Shown in pieces: positions 26,041-35,514 of a stretch of DNA of 64,000 nucleotides; the stretch's first letter is position 1; each line of letters starts with the position of its first letter. The translations under genes and the position numbers were made by a program. Where the stretch lies: contig NZ_KB898356.1 in the NCBI RefSeq assembly GCF_000377565.1, forward strand, positions 456,476-520,475. Direction: 5' to 3'. Under the pieces are notes generated by a model that searched no databases, was not told where the DNA came from, and was given only the letters and a program-made list of their open reading frames with translations. This DNA comes from Rhizobium sp. 2MFCol3.1. GTDB taxonomy: Bacteria; Pseudomonadota; Alphaproteobacteria; Rhizobiales; Rhizobiaceae.

Positions 26041-27018
26041 GTGATCACTGCCTACTGCTCCAATTGCCAATCGGTCGAGCTCGGTGATCTCACCAAGGTC
26101 GAGACCATGCGCGACGATATCGTCTGGATCGACATGATCGAGCCGACGCGCGAGGAAGAGGCCTATGTCGAGAAGGCGCTCGGCATCGAGGTGCCGACCC
26201 GCGAGGACCTGAAGGACATCGAGCCCTCAGCCCGTCTCTATACCGAAGGCGACGCCGTCTTCATGACTGCCTCGCTGGTCTGGAAGGCCGAGACCGATGC
26301 GCCCGTCCTGACGGATGTTGCCTTCATCCTCGCTGGCAAGCGCCTGATCACCATCCGCTACGCGCAGCCCAAGTCCTTCGCGCTCTTCATCGCGGCCCTG
26401 CATCGCATTCCCGCCCACTGGCGCAATGGCGCCTCGCTGCTGGCCAAGCTGTTCGAGACCATCATCGATCGCACCGCCGAGATTCTCGAAATCTCGGTCG
26501 CCCGCATCGATATACTGTCGACCCACGTCTTCGGCGATCGCGCCAAGAAGGTCCGCAAGCCCTCGAACTATCTCGAGGAGAAGCTGCGCGATATCGCCGC
26601 CCATCAGCGTCTCGTCAGCAAGGTGCGCGACAGCCTGGCCTCCATGTCGCGGCTGATGACCTTCTTCTACAATGTCCCTGCCGTCCAGCAGGACCGTGCC
26701 ACCAAGGAACTGTGCCGCACCGTCTCGCGCGATATCCAGTCGCTGAACGAGCACTCGTCCTATATCGCCGGCAACATCACCTTCCTGCTCGATGCATCGC
26801 TGGGTCTGATCAACATCGAGCAGAACTCGATCATCAAGATTTTCTCGATCGCATCGGTGGTCTTCTTGCCGCCGACGCTGGTCGCCTCCATCTATGGTAT
26901 GAATTTTGAATTCATGCCGGAACTGCATTTCGCCCAGGGCTATCCCTATTCGCTCGGGTTGATGCTGGTTTCCGCCGTAATCCCCTTCTTCTTCTTCCGT
27001 TGGAAAGGCTGGCTCTGA
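26041..27018 (+). CDS. corA: CorA family magnesium/divalent cation transporter
   Basis: A 325-residue inner-membrane channel. A soluble N-terminal funnel domain (~1-260) is followed by two C-terminal transmembrane helices. The pore signature YGMN is in ASIYGMNFEFMPEL near residue 287, and the last helix runs YSLGLMLVSAVIPFFFF. The GMN motif identifies Mg2+-selective CorA; Co2+ and Ni2+ are common alternative substrates. Start GTG 26041 follows GGGAG. It is followed 18 bp later by kup, so the Mg2+ and K+ transporters may be transcribed together. Confidence 0.92.
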   Translation: MITAYCSNCQSVELGDLTKVETMRDDIVWIDMIEPTREEEAYVEKALGIEVPTREDLKDIEPSARLYTEGDAVFMTASLVWKAETDAPVLTDVAFILAGKRLITIRYAQPKSFALFIAALHRIPAHWRNGASLLAKLFETIIDRTAEILEISVARIDILSTHVFGDRAKKVRKPSNYLEEKLRDIAAHQRLVSKVRDSLASMSRLMTFFYNVPAVQQDRATKELCRTVSRDIQSLNEHSSYIAGNITFLLDASLGLINIEQNSIIKIFSIASVVFLPPTLVASIYGMNFEFMPELHFAQGYPYSLGLMLVSAVIPFFFFRWKGWL

Positions 27019-27036
27019 AGAGCCTGTTTTTGTTTC

Positions 27037-28935
27037 ATGTCCGCAGACAGCCATTCACACGACCAGAACATGAGCCCGCGCAAGCTCTTCTATCTTGCGC
27101 TGGGCTCTGTCGGCGTCGTCTACGGTGATATCGGTACCAGCCCGCTTTACGCGTTTCGCGAAGCGCTGAAGCCCGTCGCCGCCGATGGCCTCACCCGTTT
27201 CGAGGTCATCAGCGTCGTCTCGCTGATGATCTGGGCGCTGACCATCATCGTCACAATCAAATACGTCCTGCTTCTCTTGCGCGCCGACAACGAAGGCGAG
27301 GGCGGCACGCTGTCGCTGCTGGCGCTTCTGCTGAAGACCGCCAACGGCCACACCGCGCTTTTGATGATGCTCGGCCTCGTCGGCGCCGCACTCTTCCTCG
27401 GCGATGCGATGATCACGCCGGCGCTGTCGGTTCTGTCGGCCGTCGAAGGTCTGAAGCTCGTCGCGCCGCAGCTGAGCAGCTATATCGTGCCGATCTCGGT
27501 CGCCATTCTCGCCGTGCTCTTTGCCGTGCAGTCGCGCGGCACAGGAACGATGGCGCGCTATTTCGGGCCGATCACCGCGCTCTGGTTCATTGTGCTCGCC
27601 GTTGTCGGCATCTCGCACATCTCGGATGATTTCGGCATCCTCGCCGCCTTCAACCCCTATTATGCCGTGAGCTTCCTCATGCATGAGGGCTTCTTCGGGG
27701 TGATCGTGCTTGGCGCCGTGTTCCTGACCTTGACGGGCGCCGAAGCGCTTTACGCCGACCTCGGCCATTTCGGCCGCCGTCCGATCCAGTGGGCGTGGTT
27801 CGTGCTGGTCTTCCCGGCGCTGACGCTGAACTATCTCGGCCAGGGCGCGCTGGTGCTCGGCAACCCGCATGCCATGTCGGATCCCTTCTACCTGATGTTC
27901 CCGAAGTGGGCGCTGCTGCCGGCCGTTATCCTCGCCACCGCCGCCACCATCATCGCCAGCCAGGCGGTTATCACCGGCGCGTTCTCGCTGATCCGCCAGG
28001 CGATCAACCTCGGCTTCCTGCCGCGCATGGAAATCCTCTTCACCTCGGAGACCAACACCGGGCAGATCTTCGTGCCGTCGGTCAATCTGCTATTGTTCCT
28101 GGGCGTGATCTTCCTGGTCATCTCCTTCGGTTCGTCGGATTCGCTGTCCACGGCCTATGGTATCTCCGTCACCGGCGCCATGGTCGTGACCTCCATCATG
28201 GCCTTCGAGTTCGTGCGCGTCCGCTGGAACTGGTCGGTGCTGACGGCGACCGCCGTGCTGGCTCCGCTCTTCGTGCTGGAAATGATCTTCCTCGGCGCCA
28301 ACCTCATCAAGATCCACGATGGCGGCTATATTCCTGTCCTCATCGCCACCGCCTTCGTCGTCGTCATGTGGACATGGCGTCGCGGCTCGGCGCTTCTGAT
28401 GGAAAAGACCCGCCACACGGATATTCCGCTGGCCTCGTTCATCTCCTCGATCGAGCGCAAGAGTGATCACTCGCCGGCCCATGTCCCGGGAACCGCGATC
28501 TTCCTCACCAGCGATCCGGAATCCGCACCCGCGGCACTGCTTCACAATCTGAAGCACAACCACGTCCTGCACGACAAGAACGTGATCCTGACGATCCGCA
28601 CGGTCAACAAGCCGCGCGTGCCGAGCGCCGATCGCTACAAGGTCGAGCAGATTTCCGAGCGCTTCTCGCGCGTCGAGCTTCTGTTCGGCTTCATGGAATC
28701 GCAGAACGTCTCGCAGGCGCTGGCGACCTTGCGCAAGACCGGCCTGAAGTTCGACATCATGTCGACCTCCTTCTATCTCGGCCGCCGCAAGCTGGTGCCG
28801 GACGCGAAGTCGGGCATGCCCTATTGGCAGGACCGCCTTTACATCGCGCTCGCCAACGCCGCCGCCAACCCGTCGGATTACTTCCGCCTGCCGGCCAACC
28901 GCGTGGTCGAGCTCGGCTCGCACGTCATCATCTGA
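27037..28935 (+). CDS. kup: KUP-family potassium uptake protein
   Basis: A 632-residue K+:H+ symporter of the inner membrane. The N-terminal signature [20 protein letters not shown] is fully conserved. About 12 hydrophobic helices cover ~15-460, including [18 protein letters not shown] and [15 protein letters not shown], and a cytoplasmic C-terminal domain (~470-632) contains [20 protein letters not shown]. Length is normal. Potassium import through Kup is typically used at low pH or osmotic stress. ATG 27037 lacks a strong ribosome site; an ATG at 27070 is possible but removes residues before the core. Confidence 0.95.
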   Translation: MSADSHSHDQNMSPRKLFYLALGSVGVVYGDIGTSPLYAFREALKPVAADGLTRFEVISVVSLMIWALTIIVTIKYVLLLLRADNEGEGGTLSLLALLLKTANGHTALLMMLGLVGAALFLGDAMITPALSVLSAVEGLKLVAPQLSSYIVPISVAILAVLFAVQSRGTGTMARYFGPITALWFIVLAVVGISHISDDFGILAAFNPYYAVSFLMHEGFFGVIVLGAVFLTLTGAEALYADLGHFGRRPIQWAWFVLVFPALTLNYLGQGALVLGNPHAMSDPFYLMFPKWALLPAVILATAATIIASQAVITGAFSLIRQAINLGFLPRMEILFTSETNTGQIFVPSVNLLLFLGVIFLVISFGSSDSLSTAYGISVTGAMVVTSIMAFEFVRVRWNWSVLTATAVLAPLFVLEMIFLGANLIKIHDGGYIPVLIATAFVVVMWTWRRGSALLMEKTRHTDIPLASFISSIERKSDHSPAHVPGTAIFLTSDPESAPAALLHNLKHNHVLHDKNVILTIRTVNKPRVPSADRYKVEQISERFSRVELLFGFMESQNVSQALATLRKTGLKFDIMSTSFYLGRRKLVPDAKSGMPYWQDRLYIALANAAANPSDYFRLPANRVVELGSHVII

Positions 28936-28954
28936 CGGCGCCGCCCATCCCTCG

Positions 28955-28983
28955 AAAGCCCGGCCCTCGCGCCGGGCTTTTGC
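28955..28983 (+). terminator. rho-independent terminator after kup
   Basis: Perfect nine-base stem AAAGCCCGG (28955-28963) and CCGGGCTTT (28972-28980) with an 8-base loop, followed by TGCG. It lies 20 bp past the kup stop. Confidence 0.85.
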
Positions 28984-29096
28984 GTTTCAGTGTCTATAAG
29001 CAAATGCTGTATCAATTGAGGGCGGCGTATTAACCAAGCATCAAGGTTAATGAGACATTTTTATCGGCATGTTCATGCGTCCCATGCCGGAGTCTG

Positions 29097-30314
29097 GTGT
29101 TGCGTCGAAATAGTCGTGTCCCTGGCAAATCACGCACCCCTGGTGCGTCGCGCCGCTTCGATAAGCTGCGCCCCTTGCTGCAAAGATGGAGTTCCCCCGC
29201 GCTCTTCGGCGTCTGCGCGTGGCTGGCGTTTCCCACCATGGCCTCGCATGCCGATCTGGCCGCTCTGCTGGCTGGCCTCGATCAGGGTCGCGAGAACTGG
29301 CGCATGGTGCTGACCAATTCTCCCGCCGGCTCCATCCACCAGGCCGAGCTCGCCTTCGCCGATCCCGATGTCACCGGCGCCATCGCATCCGGCGCCGGCA
29401 TGGTGCTGCCCGATGGCCGCAAGGTCGCCTTCACTGCGGAGAACAAGGGCCACGAAGACACGCCCGATGAAGACCGCGTCAACCGCGCCACCAAGAAGGG
29501 TAGGGTGGTCGCCGTCGAGCGCGTGCAGCCGCCGAAGGATTTTTCCGCCGGCTCGATCCTGCAGCGCACCCGTCTTCTGTTTCAGCCGACCTTCAACCTG
29601 AAGGACAAGTCGGCCTTCGTGAAGCCGAAGATCCGCGGCAAGGAAATCGAGATCGCCACCAATTTCTATCGCAAGCAGCCGCCGAAGCCCGCAGCCGACA
29701 TCTCGCCGATGCTGGCCGATCTCGTCACCAGCAACAAGTCCGACGTGCTGGCAACCGCCTTCGCCCCCGCCGCTCCCGATTATGCTCGCCAGTCCCCCTT
29801 CGATTCGATCTTGACGGAGAAGGCCGACAACGGCCGCTTCGTGCCGCAGATCGGCCCGAAGGATCACGCCTGGGCTGCCAGCATCCTACCGGCCAGCGTC
29901 TTCTCGCCGGCCGAGCAGCAGTGCCTGGCGTCAGGTATCTATTTCGAGGCGCGCGGTGAAACCGTGAAGGGCCAGGCGGCCGTCGCCCAGGTGATCCTCA
30001 ACCGCGTGCGCAATCCGGCCTATCCGAAGACCATCTGCGGCGTCGTCTACCAGAACGAGGATTGGCGCAACCGCTGCCAGTTCTCCTTCGCCTGCGACAA
30101 CATCAAGGACCGCGTGAACTCGCAGGCCCATTGGAGAATCGCTCGCGATGTGGCGATGGCGGTCACCGCCGGCCGCATCTGGCTTCCCCAGGTTGGCTCC
30201 GCAACCCACTACCACGCCGTCTATGTCCGCCCGAAATGGGCAAAGACCATGGAAAAGGTCGGCCGCATCGGTCTGCACGTCTTCTACCGCACCTATGGCG
30301 GCGGCTGGAGCTGA
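29097..30314 (+). CDS. cell wall hydrolase (SleB/Hydrolase_2 family)
   Basis: A 405-residue exported or membrane-anchored protein. An N-terminal basic region is followed by a hydrophobic segment (SSPALFGVCAWLAFPTMASH) that acts as a signal or anchor. A long middle region (~60-270) is unassigned. The C-terminal SleB-like domain (~285-405) has QQCLASGIYFEARGE with the catalytic glutamate, GQAAVAQVILNRVRNPAYP, CQFSFACD and ATHYHAVYVRPKW. It should cleave peptidoglycan as a lytic or muramidase-like enzyme. GTG 29097 has GGAG four bases upstream. Monocistronic, between two terminators. Confidence 0.9.
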   Translation: MLRRNSRVPGKSRTPGASRRFDKLRPLLQRWSSPALFGVCAWLAFPTMASHADLAALLAGLDQGRENWRMVLTNSPAGSIHQAELAFADPDVTGAIASGAGMVLPDGRKVAFTAENKGHEDTPDEDRVNRATKKGRVVAVERVQPPKDFSAGSILQRTRLLFQPTFNLKDKSAFVKPKIRGKEIEIATNFYRKQPPKPAADISPMLADLVTSNKSDVLATAFAPAAPDYARQSPFDSILTEKADNGRFVPQIGPKDHAWAASILPASVFSPAEQQCLASGIYFEARGETVKGQAAVAQVILNRVRNPAYPKTICGVVYQNEDWRNRCQFSFACDNIKDRVNSQAHWRIARDVAMAVTAGRIWLPQVGSATHYHAVYVRPKWAKTMEKVGRIGLHVFYRTYGGGWS

Positions 30315-30328
30315 CAAAAACCCGGTAA

Positions 30329-30352
30329 AAGGCGCGTTTTCGCGCCTTATTG
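30329..30352 (+). terminator. terminator after the cell wall hydrolase gene
   Basis: Stem AAGGCGCG/CGCGCCTT (30329-30336, 30341-30348) with a TTTT loop, 15 bp past the stop. The T-tract is short (ATTG). The remaining ~245 bp to atpI holds the ATP synthase promoter; no other feature seen. Confidence 0.75.
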
Positions 30353-30596
30353 CCGCGTCAGCCCTCGGATTCTTTCCCCCGATTCCGCCACAACCCGCCC
30401 GTATCGATCTAACCATATGTTTTTGATCGCTTATTTTATGGCTGGACATCGGCCTGCTACGCCTTGACTATGGATTTTGCTAAAACTATGTTGCGCGCGA
30501 CTTCAAAGCGGGCCGGAAGGTTCTTCAGCCTTGGGGTCGTTGTCCGGTAAACCGGGGTAGCGGCGTAGCGGACGGCGGCAGGCGGAGGAGAGCACG

Positions 30597-30941
30597 ATGG
30601 CGGATGACCGCGAGGAGAGTCTGGAAAAGCGCCGTGCGCAACTGGGAGCGGAACTCGCGACCAAGCGCATCGAGGCGGGGAAGGACGAGGCCGACGAGGC
30701 CCGCGCCGAGGTAAGCCGCAAGGGCTATGCCCAGGCGATGAAGCTTTCGAGCGAGTTCATTTCCGCAGTCGTGGTCGGCGCTGTCCTGGGCTATCTCTTC
30801 GACCGTTTTGTCGGCACTGCGCCTTGGGGATTGATCGTACTTCTTCTTCTTGGATTTGGTGCCGGCGTGCTGAACGTGATGCGCGCTGCGGGCAAGGTTG
30901 CGAAACCTGACCTCGATATGCGCGAAAGCGACCGGAAATAG
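30597..30941 (+). CDS. atpI: AtpI, F0F1 ATP synthase assembly protein I
   Basis: A 114-residue protein. The charged N-terminal helix (residues 1-45, Glu/Arg/Lys/Ala-rich) is followed by two transmembrane helices (FISAVVVGAVLGYLFDRFVG and WGLIVLLLLGFGAGVLNVMR). AtpI assists c-ring assembly and Mg2+ supply. The GGAGGAGAGC ribosome site precedes ATG 30597. It is the first gene of the Fo operon atpI-atpB-atpE-atpG-atpF; the F1 genes are not in the window, as usual for alphaproteobacteria where the two operons are separate. Confidence 0.93.
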   Translation: MADDREESLEKRRAQLGAELATKRIEAGKDEADEARAEVSRKGYAQAMKLSSEFISAVVVGAVLGYLFDRFVGTAPWGLIVLLLLGFGAGVLNVMRAAGKVAKPDLDMRESDRK

Positions 30942-31016
30942 GGCGGAACGTTCAGGCGTTCGATCCAGTGCAATAATCCCGTCTCGTGCGGGTATAAGAT
31001 ATAGAGAGAACAAGCG

Positions 31017-31769
31017 GTGTCTAACGATCCGACTCATCAGTTCCTGATCCAGAAGATTGTGCCGATCGAAATCGGCGGGATTGATTTCTCGTTTACGAAC
31101 GCCTCGCTGTTCATGGCGGCTTCCGCTGCCGTGGCCGCCGGCTTCCTCTATTTCTCGACGTCGAACCGCGCCATCGTGCCGGGCCGCTCGCAGTCGGTCG
31201 CCGAAATGTCCTACGAGTTCATCGCGGGAATGCTGAAAGAGGGCGCCGGATCCAAGGGGATGAAGTTCTTCCCGCTGGTCTTCTCGCTCTTCATGTTCGT
31301 GCTGACCGCAAACCTGCTCGGCATGTTCCCATACTTCTTCACCATCACCAGCCAGATCATCGTCACCTTTGCTCTCGCTCTGCTCGTCATCGGTACGGTT
31401 CTGGTCTACGGCTTCTACAAACACGGCTTCCACTTCCTGAATGTCTTCGTGCCTCAGGGCGTTCCCGGCATCTTGCTGCCGCTGGTCGTCGCCATCGAAA
31501 TCATCTCGTTCCTGTCGCGTCCGATTTCGCTCTCCGTTCGTCTCTTCGCCAATATGCTGGCCGGTCACATCACCCTTAAAGTGTTCGCGGGCTTCGTTGC
31601 CTCGCTTGGAGCCATGGGTGCTGTTGGTATCGGCGGCGCTGTTCTTCCCCTCATCATGACCGTCGCCCTGACGGGTCTCGAGTTCCTCGTCGCCTTCCTC
31701 CAGGCTTACGTCTTTGCGGTGCTGACTTGCATGTACCTCAACGACGCGATCCATCCGGGTGGCCACTAA
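31017..31769 (+). CDS. atpB: F0F1 ATP synthase subunit a
   Basis: A 250-residue integral membrane subunit forming the proton half-channels next to the c-ring. It contains the motif [12 protein letters not shown] with the essential stator arginine, and a C-terminal helix ending [17 protein letters not shown]. About five to six hydrophobic helices are visible. The start is GTG 31017 ([20 protein letters not shown]). It lies 75 bp downstream of atpI. Confidence 0.97.
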   Translation: MSNDPTHQFLIQKIVPIEIGGIDFSFTNASLFMAASAAVAAGFLYFSTSNRAIVPGRSQSVAEMSYEFIAGMLKEGAGSKGMKFFPLVFSLFMFVLTANLLGMFPYFFTITSQIIVTFALALLVIGTVLVYGFYKHGFHFLNVFVPQGVPGILLPLVVAIEIISFLSRPISLSVRLFANMLAGHITLKVFAGFVASLGAMGAVGIGGAVLPLIMTVALTGLEFLVAFLQAYVFAVLTCMYLNDAIHPGGH

Positions 31770-31838
31770 GGGATACCGACATTGACGCCCGCGGGCGTCA
31801 GTCAATTCGCCGCAACAACCATTTCAAAGGAGTACAAC

Positions 31839-32066
31839 ATGGACGCGGAAGCAGCAAAATTCATCGGTGCAGGCCTCGCTTGCTTTGGTATGGCCGGTAC
31901 GGCTCTCGGCCTCGGCAACATCTTCGGCAGCTACCTGTCGGGCGCCCTGCGCAACCCGTCTGCCGCTGACAGCCAGTTCGGCCGTCTGGTATTCGGCTTC
32001 GCCGTTACGGAAGCTCTGGGCATCTTCTCGCTGCTCGTCGCTCTCCTTCTGCTGTTCGCCGTTTAA
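31839..32066 (+). CDS. atpE: F0F1 ATP synthase subunit c
   Basis: A 75-residue hairpin of two transmembrane helices joined by a polar loop (GALRNPSAA). The proton-carrying carboxylate is the Glu of [13 protein letters not shown] in helix 2. The first helix has the glycine-rich pattern [21 protein letters not shown] 31839 has AAAGGAG seven bases upstream, the strongest ribosome site in the operon, consistent with the high copy number of subunit c. An upstream in-frame ATG/TTG extension is rejected on that basis. Confidence 0.97.
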   Translation: MDAEAAKFIGAGLACFGMAGTALGLGNIFGSYLSGALRNPSAADSQFGRLVFGFAVTEALGIFSLLVALLLLFAV

Positions 32067-32081
32067 TTTCGGCGCACTGAG

Positions 32082-32117
32082 GGATCACGGCCTGCGAACA
32101 GCGAGCCGTGATCCTTT
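32082..32117 (+). promoter_or_regulatory. intercistronic hairpin between atpE and atpG
   Basis: Perfect 10-bp stem GGATCACGGC (32082-32091) with GCCGTGATCC (32105-32114), 13-base loop, followed by TTTG, 16 bp past the atpE stop and 30 bp before atpG. It may be a partial terminator or an RNA 3'-end stabiliser that raises atpE over the downstream stator genes. Confidence 0.6.
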
Positions 32118-32144
32118 GTATTTGCAGTACACCTGGAGGTGAGC

Positions 32145-32783
32145 ATGTTTTTTGTGACCCCGGCTTACGCTGAAGAAGCCCCGGCGGGAACCGCAGAAAC
32201 TGGTGCAGCGACCGGTACAGACGCGCATGCTGCCCCGGCCGCAGGCGAGGTTCATACCGAGACCGGCGTGCCAGCCGAACACCATGGCGGCGTTTTCCCG
32301 CCTTTCGATACTTCGACGTATGCGTCCCAGCTGCTCTGGCTGGCGATTACCTTCGTCATTTTCTTCGTGCTCATGCAAAAGGTCATTGCACCGCGCATCG
32401 GCGGTATCCTCGAGCAGCGCCACACGCGCATTGCCCAGGACCTCGATGAGGCTGCACGCCTGAAGGCGCAGGCAGACGCAGACGTTGCTGCCTACGAAGC
32501 CGAACTCGCAGAAGCCCGCGCCAAGTCGAACGCAATCGGCACGGCAGCGCGCGACGCCGCCAAGCTCAAGGCCGAGGCCGACCGCCGCGCGGTCGAAGCC
32601 GCTCTGGGCGAAAAATTGAAGGCTGCGGAAGGCCACATCGCCGATATCAAGGCGAAGGCATTCGCGGATGTCGGCACGATCGCCGAGGAAACGGCAAAGG
32701 CCGTCGTCGAGCAGCTGATCGGTGGCACCGCCACCAAGGCTGAAGTCACGTCCGCCGTTACCGCGGCCAAGAAGGGAGCTTGA
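32145..32783 (+). CDS. atpG: F0F1 ATP synthase subunit b'
   Basis: A 212-residue peripheral-stalk subunit. Residues ~1-65 are Ala/Glu/Thr-rich and may form an N-terminal extension. One transmembrane helix follows ([20 protein letters not shown]), then a long alpha-helical coiled coil (~85-210; [20 protein letters not shown]). Alphaproteobacteria have paired b and b' genes, and this is the b' type because it precedes the shorter atpF. ATG 32145 has TGGAGG five bases upstream; the overlapping GTG 32139 sits inside that site. Often called atpF2 or atpX in rhizobia. Confidence 0.93.
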   Translation: MFFVTPAYAEEAPAGTAETGAATGTDAHAAPAAGEVHTETGVPAEHHGGVFPPFDTSTYASQLLWLAITFVIFFVLMQKVIAPRIGGILEQRHTRIAQDLDEAARLKAQADADVAAYEAELAEARAKSNAIGTAARDAAKLKAEADRRAVEAALGEKLKAAEGHIADIKAKAFADVGTIAEETAKAVVEQLIGGTATKAEVTSAVTAAKKGA

Positions 32784-32786
32784 TCG

Positions 32787-33278
32787 ATGGAATTTGCACT
32801 GGACGCAACATTCTTCGCATTCGTCGGTCTCGTCCTGTTCCTGGCGCTGGTCGTCTACCTCAAGGTTCCCGGTATGATGGCGACGTCGCTCGACGACCGC
32901 GCCGATCAGATCCGCAACGAGCTGTCGGAAGCCAAGCGGCTGCGTGAAGAAGCCCAGCACCTGCTGGCCGAATATCAGCGCAAGCGCAAGGAAGCCGAAG
33001 CGGAAGCTGCCCATATCCTGGCAGCCGCCGAGCGCGAAGCGGAAATGTTCACCGCCGAAGCCAAGAAGAAGACCGAGGAATTCGTCGCCAACCGCACCGC
33101 GGTTTCGGAAGCGAAGATCAAGCAGGCCGAAGCCGATGCGATGAAGGCGGTTCGTTCCGCAGCCGTCGACCTCGCCATCGCCGCCGCTGAAACGGTTCTC
33201 GTCAAGAAGGCCGATGCCAAGGTTCAGTCCGAACTCTTCGGCAACGCCCTCGGCCAGGTAAAGACCCGCCTCAACTGA
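32787..33278 (+). CDS. atpF: F0F1 ATP synthase subunit b
   Basis: A 163-residue peripheral-stalk subunit with an N-terminal transmembrane helix (FFAFVGLVLFLALVVYLKV) and a charged helical stalk domain (EAKRLREEAQHLLAEYQRKR then heptad-like Ala/Glu/Lys repeats) ending QVKTRLN. It begins three bases after the b' stop. Last gene of the operon, followed by a strong terminator. Confidence 0.95.
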   Translation: MEFALDATFFAFVGLVLFLALVVYLKVPGMMATSLDDRADQIRNELSEAKRLREEAQHLLAEYQRKRKEAEAEAAHILAAAEREAEMFTAEAKKKTEEFVANRTAVSEAKIKQAEADAMKAVRSAAVDLAIAAAETVLVKKADAKVQSELFGNALGQVKTRLN

Positions 33279-33298
33279 GATCGGTCCTATCGCATTTG

Positions 33299-33324
33299 AA
33301 AGCCCCGGTTCGCCGGGGCTTTTT
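33299..33324 (+). terminator. rho-independent terminator of the Fo ATP synthase operon
   Basis: Ten-base stem AAAGCCCCGG (33299-33308) with CCGGGGCTTT (33313-33322), TTCG tetraloop, and a T5 run (33320-33324) at its 3' edge. Confidence 0.93.
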
Positions 33325-33378
33325 GCGTTTTGGGGATGTTGTTCGTGGTAGCGGCTGAAACGACGTCCGAGGTGTCGC

Positions 33379-34050
33379 TTACTCGCCGTCGGTGACCTGG
33401 AACTGCTTGAGCCGCCCGAAGCTCATCCGATGCAGCGGGCAGGGGCCATGGCTGTCGATGCCGGCGCGGTGGCGCGCGGTGCCGTAGCCGGCATGCGCGG
33501 CGAAACCATAGGCGGGGAAGATCAGGTCGGCGCGGGTCATCATCCGGTCGCGCGTGACCTTAGCGACGATGGAGGCGGCGGCGATTGACACGGAGCGGGC
33601 ATCGCCCTTTACGACGGCCTGGCCGGGGCAATCAAGCCCGGGAGGCACGTCGAGCCCGTCGGTCAGCACATAGCTTGCCGGTATCGAGAGGCTGAGGATT
33701 GCGCGGCGCATGGCATCGAGGCTCGCCTTGCGGATATCGGTTTCGTCGATGCGGCGCGAGCTGGATGAGGCGATCGCGACGGTCGCGGTGGCAAGGATCT
33801 GCTCGAACAGCTCTTCCCGTCTCTGCGCCGAAAGCTGCTTGGAATCGTTCAGGCCATCGGGGATGCGCTTGGGATCGAGAATGACGGCGGCGGCAACGAC
33901 AGGCCCCGCCAGCGGCCCGCGCCCTGCCTCATCGGCGCCGGCAACCGGCCAATGGCCGGCCTTGCGCGCCTTCAGCTCCAGCCGGAAATCTGGAAGCAGC
34001 GGGACATCTTCGAAAAGCATGGGAGAATCGGGTGGCGTGCGACGTTTCAT
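33379..34050 (-). CDS. rnhB: ribonuclease HII
   Basis: A 223-residue cytoplasmic endonuclease that nicks RNA in RNA-DNA hybrids and removes single ribonucleotides. The catalytic Asp and Glu lie in [19 protein letters not shown] at residues ~38-56. Another catalytic Asp is in [11 protein letters not shown], and [20 protein letters not shown] is the C-terminal signature. A ~25-residue N-terminal extension ([20 protein letters not shown]) is normal for rhizobia. It is convergent with the atp operon terminator. Confidence 0.95.
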   Translation of the reverse strand: MKRRTPPDSPMLFEDVPLLPDFRLELKARKAGHWPVAGADEAGRGPLAGPVVAAAVILDPKRIPDGLNDSKQLSAQRREELFEQILATATVAIASSSSRRIDETDIRKASLDAMRRAILSLSIPASYVLTDGLDVPPGLDCPGQAVVKGDARSVSIAAASIVAKVTRDRMMTRADLIFPAYGFAAHAGYGTARHRAGIDSHGPCPLHRMSFGRLKQFQVTDGE

Positions 34051-34159
34051 GCGGCTGAACTTCGCACGCCAACCCGATTTCCTGCAAGTCCCCGGATCAG
34101 GGCGGCGGGCCGGGGACTTGAGAACGGAAGGCCAGGGTCAGCCGTCCGTAAGGGAATGT

Positions 34160-34217
34160 CAGAGCATGTCGCGCAAAAGTGTGCAGCGGTTTTGCGACAA
34201 CGACATGCTGCAAAACT
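34160..34217 (-). repeat. Rhizobiales intergenic palindromic repeat (partial copy)
   Basis: AGAGCATGTCGCGCAAAAG followed by TGTGCAGCGGTTTTGCGACA is the reverse complement of the right part of the repeat at 5479-5586, with few differences. Only about half of the element is present. It overlaps the stop codon of the radical SAM gene by two bases. Confidence 0.7.
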
Positions 34218-35373
34218 AGAGCAGCGACAGCTGCACGCCGCTGCCATTGGGCGGCACGAACAGGTCGTCGCGTAAAGGCATGCTGCGGCGGGTCATGCCG
34301 AGCCGCTTCGTGGCCATCTCGAAGCGCCGGGCGATCTGCCACGCATAGGGACCGGCGCCCTTCATGCGCTTGCTGAAATCGGCGTCGTAGTCCTTGCCAC
34401 CGCGCATCGAGCGCACCAGCGACATGACGTGCCGGTAACGATCAGGATAGTGCTGCAGCAGCCAGTCGCGAAACAGTGGCGACACCTCCAGTGGCAAACG
34501 CAGGATCACATAACCCGCTTCCGTGGCGCCGGCGGCATGCGCTGCATCCAGCACGCGCTCGATCTCATGGTCGTTCAGCGCTGGAATGACCGGCGCCATC
34601 ATCACAGACGTGCGGATGCCGGCGTCGCTCAGCGCCTTCAGCGCATCGAGCCGCTTCGACGGGGTCGAGGCGCGCGGCTCCATCGTCCGCGCCAGCTTGC
34701 GATCCAGCGTCGTCACCGACAGCGATGCGCGCACCAGGTTCTTTTCCGCCATGCGCTGGAGGATATCGAGGTCGCGCAGGATGAGCGCCGACTTGGTGAC
34801 GATCGAGACCGGATGGTTTGCCCGCTCCAGCACCTCGAGGATATCCCGCATTATGCGCCATTCCTTCTCGATCGGCTGGTACGGATCCGTATTGGTGCCG
34901 ATGGCGATCACCCGCGGCTTGTAGCCCGGCTTTGCGAGCTCGCGCTCCAAAAGCTTGGCAGCATCCGGTTTGGCAAACAGCCTGGCTTCGAAATCGAGCC
35001 CCGCCGAGAGCCCCATATAGGCGTGCGTAGGCCGCGCGAAGCAATAGATGCAGCCGTGCTCGCAGCCGCGATAGGGATTGATCGAACGGTCGAAGGGGAT
35101 GTCCGGCGATTCATTGCGGGTGATTGCCGTGCGCGGCTTTTCGATCTGCACCTCGGTCTTGAACGGCGGCAACTCTTCCAGCGTCTGCCAGCCATCGTCG
35201 AAGCCTTCGCGGCTCTGTGGCTCGAAGCGCCCGCTCGGGTTCAGCCCCGCACCGCGGCCACGCCGGCGGTCGACCTCGATCCTGAGGCCGGAAGAAACGA
35301 TCATCGCGTCGGCAATATCCGCCGTATTGGCAGGCGCGAATGCGGCCTGCCCTGCAAGGGACTGTTCGTTCAT
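34216..35373 (-). CDS. PA0069 family radical SAM protein
   Basis: A 385-residue enzyme with a 4Fe-4S-binding motif CxxxCxxC in NPYRGCEHGCIYCFARPTHA (residues ~98-117), followed by spore-photoproduct-lyase-like segments GTNTDPYQPIEKEWRI and SIVTKSALILRDLDIL. It matches the PA0069/Rv2578c family related to SplB. The reaction is unknown; deoxyadenosyl-radical chemistry is expected. ATG at 35373. The gene is single, divergent from a short glycosyltransferase gene. Confidence 0.9.
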   Translation of the reverse strand: MNEQSLAGQAAFAPANTADIADAMIVSSGLRIEVDRRRGRGAGLNPSGRFEPQSREGFDDGWQTLEELPPFKTEVQIEKPRTAITRNESPDIPFDRSINPYRGCEHGCIYCFARPTHAYMGLSAGLDFEARLFAKPDAAKLLERELAKPGYKPRVIAIGTNTDPYQPIEKEWRIMRDILEVLERANHPVSIVTKSALILRDLDILQRMAEKNLVRASLSVTTLDRKLARTMEPRASTPSKRLDALKALSDAGIRTSVMMAPVIPALNDHEIERVLDAAHAAGATEAGYVILRLPLEVSPLFRDWLLQHYPDRYRHVMSLVRSMRGGKDYDADFSKRMKGAGPYAWQIARRFEMATKRLGMTRRSMPLRDDLFVPPNGSGVQLSLL

Positions 35374-35514
35374 CGGGTTTCTCCGTCGATGGAAGACTCG
35401 TCGTCCCCATCCGTTCTGGTGATTAAATTCCTATCGCTGAAATGAGAACAATGCAAGAACAAATTTGGAAAACTGTCGCTGGTAATGTTTTGTGCGTCGC
35501 ACTATAAATGAGCA

